From an uncultured Elioraea sp. (GTDB taxonomy: Bacteria; Pseudomonadota; Alphaproteobacteria; Acetobacterales; Acetobacteraceae): a stretch of DNA of 48,601 nucleotides. A program made the position numbers and the translations under genes. Shown here piece after piece: positions 16,467-24,636 of the stretch (its first letter is position 1; every line of letters begins with the position of its first letter). The DNA lies in NCBI GenBank assembly GCA_937928775.1, contig CALFVI010000048.1:1-48601 (forward strand), written 5' to 3'. The notes below the pieces were generated by a model. It was not told where the DNA came from. It saw only the letters and a program-made list of their open reading frames with translations, and did not search any database.

Positions 16467-17605
16467 GCGTCGAACTCGTTCTCACCCATGCACAGGTGGT
16501 AACAGCCGACGCGGTGTTCGCCGGTACCGTGGTGGTACGGGACGGCCACATCGCTGCCGTTGAGCCTGGTCGCAGCCACCTCGCCTCGGCGCTCGACCTT
16601 GAGGGGGATTTGCTCCTGCCCGGCCTCGTCGACGTGCACACCGACAATCTCGAACGGCACATGATGCCGCGGCCGGGTGTGCGTTGGTCTGCCCGCGCGG
16701 CGCTTCTCGCACACGACGCCCAAGTCGCGGCAGCGGGTATTACCACGGTGCTCGATGCGCTCTGCGTAGGCGAGGTGGAGCATGCGGACCATCGCGATCA
16801 GATGTTTCGCGAGGGTGTTGCGGAGTTGCGTGCCCTTGCGCCGCGCGGCCTGCTGCGTGCCGAACATTTCCTGCATTTGCGCTGCGAGATCTCCGTCGAG
16901 GCCATGGCGGAAGCCTTCGAGCCGGTCGCCGACGACCCTCTCGTACGCATGGTGAGCTTGATGGACCATACGCCTGGGGTGGGCCAGTTCGCCGATCTCG
17001 ACCGCTACGTGAAGAAGCACGCGCGCCTGTACGGCATGACGGAGGAGGAGGCGCGCGCCTATGCCAGGCGGCGATGGGAGATGCGTGAGCGCGTGCGCGA
17101 ACGGAACCGCGAGATCATCCTCGCCCATATGCGCGGGCGCGATGTCGCGGTGGCGAGCCACGACGACCGCACAGCCGAGGAGGTCGCACTCTGGCACGAG
17201 GCTGGGGTTTCGATCTGCGAGTTCCCCGTCAGCCTCGAGGCAGCACAAGCGGCGAAGGCACGCGGCATGGGGGTGGTCGCTGGCGGGCCGAATATCGTGC
17301 GCGGCGGCAGCCACTCCGGCAATGTCGCCGCAGCCGATCTCGTCCGCCGCGGTCTGGTCGACGTCTTCGCCTCTGACTACGTCCCTGCCTCTCTGCTGGC
17401 CGCTGCCATCCAGTTGCATGAAAAGCATGGCTTGATGCTGCCTGCAGCAATCGCCTCCGTCTCGCGCGAACCGGCCCGCCTGGTGGGGCTGACCGATCGC
17501 GGCGAAATCGCGCCGGGCTTGCGGGCGGATCTCGTACAGGTCCACCTCGCCGATGGTCACCCGCTGGTCCGTCAGGTCTGGCGGGAAGGCCGCCGAATCG
17601 CCTGA
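16463..17605 (+). CDS. phnM: PhnM, alpha-D-ribose 1-methylphosphonate 5-triphosphate diphosphatase
   Basis: Amidohydrolase-superfamily enzyme of 380 residues that removes pyrophosphate from the ribose-triphosphonate intermediate before PhnJ acts. The metal-binding motif is in LPGLVDVHTDNLERHMMPRPGV (HTD, residues ~53-60); further landmarks are SLMDHTPGVGQF (catalytic-site His/Asp region), VASHDDRT and GGPNIVRGGSHSGN, followed by the Asp in FASDYVP. The start is GTG at 16463, overlapping the phnL stop. A large antisense open frame (16277-17806) is a shadow. phnN, which normally follows phnM, is not here. Confidence 0.95.
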   Translation: MSVELVLTHAQVVTADAVFAGTVVVRDGHIAAVEPGRSHLASALDLEGDLLLPGLVDVHTDNLERHMMPRPGVRWSARAALLAHDAQVAAAGITTVLDALCVGEVEHADHRDQMFREGVAELRALAPRGLLRAEHFLHLRCEISVEAMAEAFEPVADDPLVRMVSLMDHTPGVGQFADLDRYVKKHARLYGMTEEEARAYARRRWEMRERVRERNREIILAHMRGRDVAVASHDDRTAEEVALWHEAGVSICEFPVSLEAAQAAKARGMGVVAGGPNIVRGGSHSGNVAAADLVRRGLVDVFASDYVPASLLAAAIQLHEKHGLMLPAAIASVSREPARLVGLTDRGEIAPGLRADLVQVHLADGHPLVRQVWREGRRIA

Positions 17606-17637
17606 CCAGGACGGGACGGGAGACCGGAGCAGGCAGC

Positions 17638-18333
17638 GTGGCCTATCGCTATGCAGTCTACTGGGCACCGCCACGCGACCACCCGTTGTGGTTGGCAGGC
17701 TGCGCGTGGCTTGGGCGTGACCCCGAAACGGGCGAGACTTTCGATAAGAATCCGGAACCGCTCGTCTTGCGCGAAGAGCATGCGCGGCTGGTGGCGGATG
17801 CGTCACGCTATGGCTGGCATGCCACGCTCAAGGCGCCCTTCCGACTGGTCGAGGGCCAGACAGAAGCCGATCTCGACGCGGCGCTGAGGGACTTCGCGGC
17901 AACGCGAACGCCCTTTGCGTCCCCGCCCCTCGTCGTCGCCCCGCTGGCAGGGTTCCTCGCTGTCGTTTCGGCCGCGCCCTCGCCCGCGCTGTCCGCCCTC
18001 GCCGATGACGCGGTGCGCGCCTTCGATGGTTTCCGTGCCCCACTCACTGAGCAGGAGTTGGCGAAACGTTTGCGGAACGGTCTCACCCCTCGCCAGCAAC
18101 AGATGCTCAACACCTGGGGTTACCCTTATGTCATGGAGGAGTGGCGCTTCCACATGACGCTGACGGGCCGCCTGGCCGAGGAGCGCGTGGCGACGTTGCG
18201 CCCCGCCCTCGCCGAACGCTTCGCCCCCGCCCTTGTGACGCCACCGCTCTTCTGCGAGATCGCGCTCTATGCCGAGCCCGAACCCGGCGCGCCGTTTCGC
18301 CTCCTTCGCCGCTACCCGTTCCGGGGAGCGTGA
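17638..18333 (+). CDS. DUF1045 2H-phosphoesterase-like protein of the phosphonate operon
   Basis: Protein of 231 residues of the DUF1045 family, which is repeatedly found in phosphonate operons. Two H-x-T-L motifs, HATL (about residue 60, in YGWHATLKAPFRL) and HMTL (about residue 172, in EWRFHMTLTGRL), are the hallmark of 2H phosphoesterases such as LigT and cyclic nucleotide phosphodiesterases. The N-terminus MAYRYAVYWAPPRDHPLW is also family-typical. The GTG start at 17638 is 32 bp after phnM, and it is the last gene of the operon. Since the C-P lyase reaction yields a 1,2-cyclic phosphate and no PhnP is present here, opening that ring is an attractive but untested role. Confidence 0.88.
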   Translation: MAYRYAVYWAPPRDHPLWLAGCAWLGRDPETGETFDKNPEPLVLREEHARLVADASRYGWHATLKAPFRLVEGQTEADLDAALRDFAATRTPFASPPLVVAPLAGFLAVVSAAPSPALSALADDAVRAFDGFRAPLTEQELAKRLRNGLTPRQQQMLNTWGYPYVMEEWRFHMTLTGRLAEERVATLRPALAERFAPALVTPPLFCEIALYAEPEPGAPFRLLRRYPFRGA

Positions 18334-18584
18334 TCAGTCCGGGCAACCGGATTTGCACCCGATCTCTGACCGAGACGACGCAGAGGATCCGTAGGAGGGT
18401 GAAGAGGGCCTTGTGCCGGGCGTCGAGGCTGATCGCGCTCGGCGGGCCCCAGGCCCAGTCGCCCAACAAAACCGTGCTTGCTCTCTTCGAGCCTCGACGC
18501 AACGCCTCGCTCGTTGGCCGGTCCTGAGCGACGCTGGACAACTGTTCCCGACTGTCGTCCCCTTCCTGTCCTGAAAAGCACGGA
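18334..18584. other. Intergenic stretch before hutU
   Basis: 251 bp without a recognisable gene. It separates the phn operon from the hut/TRAP operon, so it should contain the hutU promoter. I see no palindrome of the HutC type (TGTATATACA-like) and no clear terminator hairpin. Confidence 0.35.
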
Positions 18585-20264
18585 ATGACAGCGATGGCCA
18601 AACGCAATGTTCCCGAGATCCGCGCCCCGCGCGGCCCCACCCTCACGGCACGGTCATGGACCACTGAGGCTGCGCTTCGGATGCTGATGAACAACCTCGA
18701 CCCGGAGGTGGCGGAACGGCCGGACGAGCTCGTCGTCTATGGCGGCATCGGCAAGGCGGCACGGGATTGGGCGTCGTTCGACACCATTGTCACCACTCTC
18801 AAGCGCCTGGATGACGAGCATACGCTGCTCGTGCAGTCGGGCAAGCCGGTTGGCGTGTTCCCCACCCACCCAGATGCTCCGCGCGTGCTGATCGCGAACT
18901 CAAACCTTGTTCCGGCTTGGGCAACCTGGGAGCATTTCAACGCGCTCGATCGTGCAGGGCTGATGATGTACGGCCAGATGACGGCGGGGTCGTGGATTTA
19001 CATCGGCAGCCAGGGCATCGTGCAGGGCACCTACGAGACCTTCGCCGAGGTAGGACGCCGTCATTACGGGGGCGATCTCGCAGGGAGATGGATCCTGACT
19101 GCTGGATTGGGAGGCATGGGGGGTGCGCAGCCGCTTGCGGCCGTGTTCGCCGGTGCCTCTCTGCTCGCTGTCGAGTGCCAGCCCTCGCGCATCGAAAAGC
19201 GCCTCGCTACGGGTTATGTCGATGCCTGGGCGCGCGATCTCGACGAGGCGCTGGCGATGATCCGCGAGGCCTGCGCGAGACGCGAGGCGAAGAGCGTTGC
19301 CGTGCTGGGCAATGCAGCCGAGATCTACCCGGAACTCCTCAGGCGCGGCATTCGCCCCGACGCGGTGACGGACCAAACGAGCGCGCACGACCCCACGAAC
19401 GGCTACCTACCGGTGGGCTGGACACTTGCTGAATGGGAGGAGCGGCGGCGCACAGACCCGCAGGGCACGGCGAAGGCGGCGAAACGCTCCATGGTCGCGC
19501 AGGTGGAGGCGATGCTTGCCTGGCACCGCATGGGTGTGCCCGTAATGGACTACGGCAACAACATCCGCCAGATGGCGAAGGACGAGGGGCTTGCAGAAGC
19601 CTTCGCTTTCCCGGGCTTCGTTCCGGCCTACATCCGGCCGCTGTTCTGCCGCGGCATCGGGCCCTTCCGTTGGGTCGCGCTCTCCGGCAACCCCGATGAT
19701 ATCCGGCGAACGGACGAGAAGGTGAAGGAGCTGATCCCTGACGATCCGCACCTGCATCGCTGGCTTGATATGGCGCAGGCGCGCATCCGTTTCCAAGGCC
19801 TGCCCGCGCGCATCTGCTGGCTTGGCCTTGGGCAGCGACATCGTGTCGGACTCGCCTTCAACGAGATGGTGGCGCGCGGTGAGGTGTCGGCGCCGATCGT
19901 GATCGGCCGCGATCATCTCGACTCTGGCTCCGTCGCCTCCCCGAACCGAGAGACGGAGGCCATGCGCGATGGCTCTGACGCCGTCTCGGACTGGCCGCTG
20001 TTGAATGCCCTGCTCAATTGCGCGTCCGGCGCCACCTGGGTGTCCCTGCATCACGGCGGCGGCGTCGGCATGGGCTACTCGCAGCACGCCGGCATGGTCG
20101 TTGTCGCTGACGGCACGGCGGCGGCGGCCAGACGGCTTGCGCGCGTATTGTGGAATGATCCGGCGACCGGTGTGATGCGCCATGCCGATGCGGGCTACGA
20201 GGAGGCGATCGCTTGCGCGATCGAGCATGGCCTCGACCTGCCGATGTTGAGGCGAGGCACGTGA
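18585..20264 (+). CDS. hutU: Urocanate hydratase
   Basis: Full-length urocanase (559 residues), converting urocanate to 4-imidazolone-5-propionate with NAD+ as a cofactor in histidine breakdown. Landmarks: [15 protein letters not shown] (~residue 48), [14 protein letters not shown], the NAD-binding loop [20 protein letters not shown] (~170-190), [17 protein letters not shown], and the active-site block [22 protein letters not shown] with the conserved Cys, followed by [21 protein letters not shown]. Two in-frame ATGs (18585 and 18594) are possible; neither has a strong ribosome binding site. The stop overlaps the hutH start. Confidence 0.97.
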   Translation: MTAMAKRNVPEIRAPRGPTLTARSWTTEAALRMLMNNLDPEVAERPDELVVYGGIGKAARDWASFDTIVTTLKRLDDEHTLLVQSGKPVGVFPTHPDAPRVLIANSNLVPAWATWEHFNALDRAGLMMYGQMTAGSWIYIGSQGIVQGTYETFAEVGRRHYGGDLAGRWILTAGLGGMGGAQPLAAVFAGASLLAVECQPSRIEKRLATGYVDAWARDLDEALAMIREACARREAKSVAVLGNAAEIYPELLRRGIRPDAVTDQTSAHDPTNGYLPVGWTLAEWEERRRTDPQGTAKAAKRSMVAQVEAMLAWHRMGVPVMDYGNNIRQMAKDEGLAEAFAFPGFVPAYIRPLFCRGIGPFRWVALSGNPDDIRRTDEKVKELIPDDPHLHRWLDMAQARIRFQGLPARICWLGLGQRHRVGLAFNEMVARGEVSAPIVIGRDHLDSGSVASPNRETEAMRDGSDAVSDWPLLNALLNCASGATWVSLHHGGGVGMGYSQHAGMVVVADGTAAAARRLARVLWNDPATGVMRHADAGYEEAIACAIEHGLDLPMLRRGT

Positions 20265-21796
20265 TGAGCCGCATCATTGTTCCGGGAGCGATGTCGCTTC
20301 GTTTGTTGCGGGACCTACGTCAGGCAGGGCCTGTTGCGCTGTGCGAGGGCTGGCGGGAAGGCGTGGAGGCGTCGGCGTCCGCCGTCACTGCTGTCGTTGC
20401 ACGCGGCGAGCCCGCCTATGGGATCAACACAGGCTTCGGGCGGCTCGCCACCACGCGCATTGGCGACGACAAGGTAGCCAAGCTCCAACTCAACCTGGTG
20501 CGCAGCCATGCCGCGGGGGTCGGCCCCCCCTTGCCCGACCCCGTCATCCGTCTGGTGCTCGCACTGAAGGCAGCAGCCCTGGCCCGCGGCTATTCCGGCG
20601 TTCGCCCCGCGGTCATCGACTCGCTTGTCGGTTTGCTGTGCGCCGATGCGCTGCCGGTGATCCCTGCCCACGGCTCGGTCGGCGCCTCGGGCGATCTTGC
20701 GCCGCTTGCGCATCTGGCTCTGGTGCTGATCGGCGAGGGCGAGGCGAAGCTGCCCTCCGGGCGCATCGTTGCCGGGTCGGAAGCGCTTCTGTTCGCCGAC
20801 CTCGAGCCCCTCGTGCTGGCGCCGAAGGAAGGGCTGGCGCTGCTCAACGGCACGCAGGTGTCGACCGCGCTCGCGCTCGACGCGCTGTTCCGGCTCGAGA
20901 CCTGCTTCGCGACAGCCCTGGTCACGGGTGCGATGGCGGTTGACGGCGCGCGCGGGGCGGACACGCCATTCGATGCGCGTATCCAGGACTTGCGGGGCCA
21001 TCGCGGCCAGGCCGAGGTCGCTGCCGCACTGCGCGAACTCTTGGCGGGAAGCGCGATCCGCGACAGCCACCGTGCCGGTGACCCGCGAGTCCAGGACCCC
21101 TACTCGCTGCGCTGCCAGCCGCAGGTGATGGGCGCGGTGCTCGACCTGATCCGTTTTGCTGCCTCCACCTTGCTCGCGGAGGCGAACGCGGTCACCGACA
21201 ACCCCCTTGTCTTCGCCGAAACGGGCGAGATCCTATCTGGCGGCAATTTCCACGCTGAGCCCGTGGCCTTCGCCGCCGACATCCTCGCCCTCGCCATCGC
21301 CGAGGTCGCCAACCTGACGGAACGTCGCATCGCTCTGTTGATGGACCCCGCACTCTCTGGCCTCTCGCCATTCCTCGCCGCCGATCCGGGGCTCAACTCG
21401 GGCTTCATGCTGGCACACGTCACCGCCGCTGCCCTCACCGCGGAGACGAAGGCGCTCGCCACCCCCCGCTCGATCGACACCGTTCCGACCAGCGCCAACC
21501 AGGAGGATCACGTCAGCTTGGCGACCGCCGCGGCGTATCGCCTCCGTCCCATGCTGGACAACCTTGAGTCGATCCTCGCCATCGAAGCCCTCGTTGCCGC
21601 GCAGGCGGTAGAGGCTCATCGCCCGCTCCGCTCCTCGGAGACGCTGGAGCAGGCGCTGAGACTGATCCGCAGCCGCACCCCGCGCTGGGAGGAAGACCGC
21701 GTGGTGGCGACCGACATCGCCGCCCTTCGCGCATTGGTGGTAGACGGTGGCCTTGGCTCGCTCGTTCCCATTGCATTGCCGTCGCGAGCAGGCTGA
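20264..21796 (+). CDS. hutH: Histidine ammonia-lyase
   Basis: Enzyme of 510 residues that removes ammonia from L-histidine to give urocanate, the substrate of HutU. The Ala141-Ser142-Gly143 triad in GSVGASGDLAPL cyclises to the electrophilic MIO group; Tyr52 in AYGINTGFG is the usual catalytic base. Other blocks are RDSHRAGDPRVQDPYSLRCQPQVMG and NFHAEPVAFAAD, and the late PTSANQEDHVSLAT. The ATG at 20264 overlaps the hutU stop (TGATG). hutI, hutF/hutG and hutC are not in the window, so only the first two steps are encoded here. Confidence 0.97.
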   Translation: MSRIIVPGAMSLRLLRDLRQAGPVALCEGWREGVEASASAVTAVVARGEPAYGINTGFGRLATTRIGDDKVAKLQLNLVRSHAAGVGPPLPDPVIRLVLALKAAALARGYSGVRPAVIDSLVGLLCADALPVIPAHGSVGASGDLAPLAHLALVLIGEGEAKLPSGRIVAGSEALLFADLEPLVLAPKEGLALLNGTQVSTALALDALFRLETCFATALVTGAMAVDGARGADTPFDARIQDLRGHRGQAEVAAALRELLAGSAIRDSHRAGDPRVQDPYSLRCQPQVMGAVLDLIRFAASTLLAEANAVTDNPLVFAETGEILSGGNFHAEPVAFAADILALAIAEVANLTERRIALLMDPALSGLSPFLAADPGLNSGFMLAHVTAAALTAETKALATPRSIDTVPTSANQEDHVSLATAAAYRLRPMLDNLESILAIEALVAAQAVEAHRPLRSSETLEQALRLIRSRTPRWEEDRVVATDIAALRALVVDGGLGSLVPIALPSRAG

Positions 21797-21880
21797 GCAG
21801 GGGCTGGCCCTGGCCGCGCGCCAGACTATGATCGCGCGGGGAATGCCACTGCACGGCGAGCGAGCAAAAGGAGTAGCCCC

Positions 21881-22966
21881 ATGCGTCGTAGGAACGTCCT
21901 CTCCGCCGCCGCGGCCGCCACCGCCGCCACCCTCGCCACCCCGGCAATTGCGCAAGGCAGGCTCGAGTGGCGCATGGTGACGTCCTGGCCGATGAACCTT
22001 CCTGGGCCGGGCACGGCGGCGAACAAGCTCGCCGAGCGCATCACCGCGCTTTCCGGCGGGCGACTGACGGTGCGCGTGTTCGGCGCGGGCCAGATCGTGC
22101 CCGCACTCGGCGTGTTCGATGCAGTGAGCCAGGGTACCGCGGAGATGTATCACTCCGTGCCGTCGCTGTGGCTCTCGAAGCTGCGCGGCATCGGCTTCTT
22201 CGGCTCCTTCCCGTTTGGTCTCACCGCGCAGGAACAGTCGGCCTGGATTCACCACGGCGGCGGACAGGCGCTCTACGACGAGGCCTATGGACGGTTTGGC
22301 ATCAAACCGTTCCTCTGCGGAAACTCCGGGCCCCAGTGGCTCGGCTGGTTCCGCCGCGAGATCCGCAGTGTGGAGGATTTCCGCGGCCTGCGGTTTCGCA
22401 CCGCGGGCCTCGGCGGCGAGATGTTCCGCCGGGTCGGCGCCACTGTTGTCACCCTGCCCGGTGGCGAAATCTTTCAGGCCCTGCAGTCAGGCACTATCGA
22501 CGCCGCGGAGTTCGTGGGGCCCTGGACCGACGCGCCTCTCGGCTTTCACCAGGTGGCGAAGAACTACTATTGGCCAGGCGTGCAGGAGCCCTCCTCGGCC
22601 GAGGAGTGCGGAGTGAACAAGGCCGCCTACGACCGCCTGCCGGATGAGCTCAAGCTCGCCATCCGCATGGCCTGCCAGAGCCTGCACGATGAGGTGGTGA
22701 CAGAATACGACCATCGCCACGCCGTTGCCTTGCGCGACCTCGTCACCCGGCATGGCGTCATGGTGCGCGAGGCCCCGCGCGACCTCCTGATCGCGCTCGG
22801 CAACGCCGCCGGCGAAGTGCTGCAGAGCCTGCGCGAGGATCAGGACCCGCTGACCCGTCGCATCGCCGAGGCCTATGTCGCTTTCCGCAACCAATCAGCC
22901 GGGTACATGCGCTATTCCTATGCGGGCCAGTTCGCCGCGCGCGAACTGCCAATCCGTTGGGGCTGA
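21881..22966 (+). CDS. TRAP transporter substrate-binding protein (DctP family), first copy
   Basis: Periplasmic binding protein of 361 residues. The signal peptide MRRRNVLSAAAAATAATLATPAIAQG has an RR-x-V-L core that may be a twin-arginine signal. The mature chain starts LEWRMVTSWP, with LPGPGTAANKLAERITALSGGRLTVRVFGAGQIVPALGVFDAVSQGTAEMYHS, which is typical of the DctP subgroup annotated as mannitol/chloroaromatic or 2-oxo-acid binding; later IDAAEFVGPWTD provides the conserved substrate-contact region. The ATG lies behind AAAAGGAG. It follows hutH by 84 bp and precedes a close paralogue by 45 bp. Substrate unknown; operon context hints at an organic acid linked to histidine breakdown. Confidence 0.93.
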   Translation: MRRRNVLSAAAAATAATLATPAIAQGRLEWRMVTSWPMNLPGPGTAANKLAERITALSGGRLTVRVFGAGQIVPALGVFDAVSQGTAEMYHSVPSLWLSKLRGIGFFGSFPFGLTAQEQSAWIHHGGGQALYDEAYGRFGIKPFLCGNSGPQWLGWFRREIRSVEDFRGLRFRTAGLGGEMFRRVGATVVTLPGGEIFQALQSGTIDAAEFVGPWTDAPLGFHQVAKNYYWPGVQEPSSAEECGVNKAAYDRLPDELKLAIRMACQSLHDEVVTEYDHRHAVALRDLVTRHGVMVREAPRDLLIALGNAAGEVLQSLREDQDPLTRRIAEAYVAFRNQSAGYMRYSYAGQFAARELPIRWG

Positions 22967-23011
22967 GCGAAACGGGAAACAACACAGACGATCAGGGAGG
23001 TGATGGCGGCG

Positions 23012-24094
23012 ATGAGACGGCGAACAGTCCTGCGTGCAGCTGCCGCGGGCGCGACGGCGGCCCTCGCCACACCAGCCATCGCGCAAGGGCGGATGGAGTG
23101 GCGCATGGTCACCGCTTGGCCACGCAACCTGCCGGGCCCGGGCACGCAGGCGCAGAAGGTGGCGGACCGCATCACCCAACTCACCGGCGGACGCATCACT
23201 GTGCGCCTGTTCGCCGCCGGCGAGATCGTGCCACCCTTCGGCGTGTTCGACGCGGTGAGCCAAGGCACGGTCGACCTCTATCACGCGACACCCCACTTCT
23301 GGTTCAGCCGCTCGCGCGCGGCCGCGATCATCGGCAGCTTCCCCTTTGGTCTCACCAACAGCGAGCTCGTCGGCTGGCTTCGCTTCGGCGGCGGGCAGGC
23401 GCAATGGGACGAGCTCTACGCGCGCTTCAACCTCAAGCCCTTTCTGTGCGGCAACTCGGGCCCGCAATGGACGGGCTTTTTCCGTCGTGAGCTCACGGGG
23501 CCGGAGGACTTTCGCGGCCTGCGAATCCGGGCGGGCGGACTGATCGGCGCAGTCTACCAGCGTCTTGGTGCCGCCGTGCAGCAGATGCCGGTGGGCGAGG
23601 TGTTCCAGGCCCTGCAGGCAGGGACAATCGACGCCGCAGAGTTCGCAGGCCCCTGGTCGGATGGGCCCTTGGGGCTCGGCCGCGTGGCGCGCTTCTACTA
23701 TCAGCCCTGCGGACAGGAGCCTTCCGCCAGCCTGGAGACGGTGATCCACAAACCGCGCTTTGACGCCCTGCCCGACGATCTCAAACATGCCGTCCGTTTC
23801 GCCTGCGAGAGCATGAACGAGGAGTCGCTCTCGGAATGGGATCATGCCAACCCGCGCAGCCTGGTGGACATGATTGAGCGGCAGGGTGTGCAAGTTCGCA
23901 GCGTGCCTGAACCCCTCGTGCGCGCGATGGCCGAGGCAGCGTGGGCGGTGATGCAAGAGCTCGCCGAACTGCCCGACCCTCTGGAGCGCGCCATCGTGCG
24001 CAGCATCATCGCCTATCGCCAGCAGGGCGTGGAATATTTCGGCACGGCCTACGTGCCGATGCACGCAGGCCGCGCGTTGCAGCGGTGGAGCTGA
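23012..24094 (+). CDS. TRAP transporter substrate-binding protein (DctP family), second copy
   Basis: Paralogue of the preceding protein (360 residues from the ATG at 23012), collinear along its length with the same blocks: MRRRTVLRAAAAGATAALATPAIAQG signal with a clear RR-x-V-L-R twin-arginine pattern, then MEWRMVTAWPRNLPGPGTQAQKVADRI, FGVFDAVSQGTVDLYHATP, PFLCGNSGPQWTGFFRREL, IDAAEFAGPWSDGPLG. In-frame GTG/ATG codons at 23000 and 23003 are too close to the GGGAGG ribosome binding site, so 23012 is preferred. Its end overlaps the start of dctQ by about 10 bp. Most differences from copy one are in the C-terminal half, which may alter specificity. Confidence 0.93.
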   Translation: MRRRTVLRAAAAGATAALATPAIAQGRMEWRMVTAWPRNLPGPGTQAQKVADRITQLTGGRITVRLFAAGEIVPPFGVFDAVSQGTVDLYHATPHFWFSRSRAAAIIGSFPFGLTNSELVGWLRFGGGQAQWDELYARFNLKPFLCGNSGPQWTGFFRRELTGPEDFRGLRIRAGGLIGAVYQRLGAAVQQMPVGEVFQALQAGTIDAAEFAGPWSDGPLGLGRVARFYYQPCGQEPSASLETVIHKPRFDALPDDLKHAVRFACESMNEESLSEWDHANPRSLVDMIERQGVQVRSVPEPLVRAMAEAAWAVMQELAELPDPLERAIVRSIIAYRQQGVEYFGTAYVPMHAGRALQRWS

Positions 24095-24633
24095 TCAGCG
24101 CTCTCGCCCGCGGCCTCGACCGGATCGGAGATTCGGTCGGGCGCGTGGTGATGTGGCTCGCCGTCCTGCTCGTCTTCCTGCAGCTCGCCGTCGTTCTCCT
24201 GCGCTACGGCTTCTCGACCAGCTTCATCCAGCTGCAGGAAAGCGTGGTTTATGTCCACGCTGCCCTGTTCATGCTGGGTATCGCCTACACCATGCTGCAC
24301 GAAGGACATGTTCGGGTGGACATTCTGCTCGCGGGGCTGTCGCCGAAGGGGCGCGCGTTGATCGACCTCCTCGGTGTTCTCCTCGCCGTCATCCCCTTCT
24401 CGCTCCTCGTGCTGTGGACATCCTGGCCCTTCGTTGCCGCCTCATGGCGTATCCGTGAAGGAGCCATCGCCTATGGCGGGCTTCCCTTCCAATACCTCCT
24501 CCAGTCGCTCATTCCGGTGATGGCCATCCTGCTCCTGCTCCAGGCCATTGCGCAGGCTTGTCGCTGCATTCTGACACTGGCCGGCCGGCGCACCGACCAT
24601 CGTGGTCCCGCCTTCGAGCTGGCCCGCAGCTGA
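24085..24633 (+). CDS. dctQ: TRAP transporter small permease (DctQ family)
   Basis: Inner-membrane protein of 182 residues with four predicted helices: VVMWLAVLLVFLQLAVVLLRYGF, YVHAALFMLGIAYTML, LIDLLGVLLAVIPFSLLVLW and LIPVMAILLLLQAIAQ. The HEGHVRVDILL loop after the second helix is a hallmark of DctQ. The start is GTG at 24085, inside the end of the preceding binding-protein gene. It forms the membrane complex with the DctM protein encoded 3 bp downstream. Confidence 0.9.
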   Translation: MELISALARGLDRIGDSVGRVVMWLAVLLVFLQLAVVLLRYGFSTSFIQLQESVVYVHAALFMLGIAYTMLHEGHVRVDILLAGLSPKGRALIDLLGVLLAVIPFSLLVLWTSWPFVAASWRIREGAIAYGGLPFQYLLQSLIPVMAILLLLQAIAQACRCILTLAGRRTDHRGPAFELARS

Positions 24634-24636
24634 GCC

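Noticed and set aside
16277-17806. Minus-strand open frame of 509 codons opposite phnM
   Set aside because: Antisense shadow of PhnM, no recognised domain, His/Arg-rich composition typical of reversed high-GC coding DNA.
18334-18584. Possible transposase fragment before hutU (minus frame with GDWAWGPPSAISLDARHKAL)
   Set aside because: I could not match it to any transposase family, and there are no terminal inverted repeats or target duplications.
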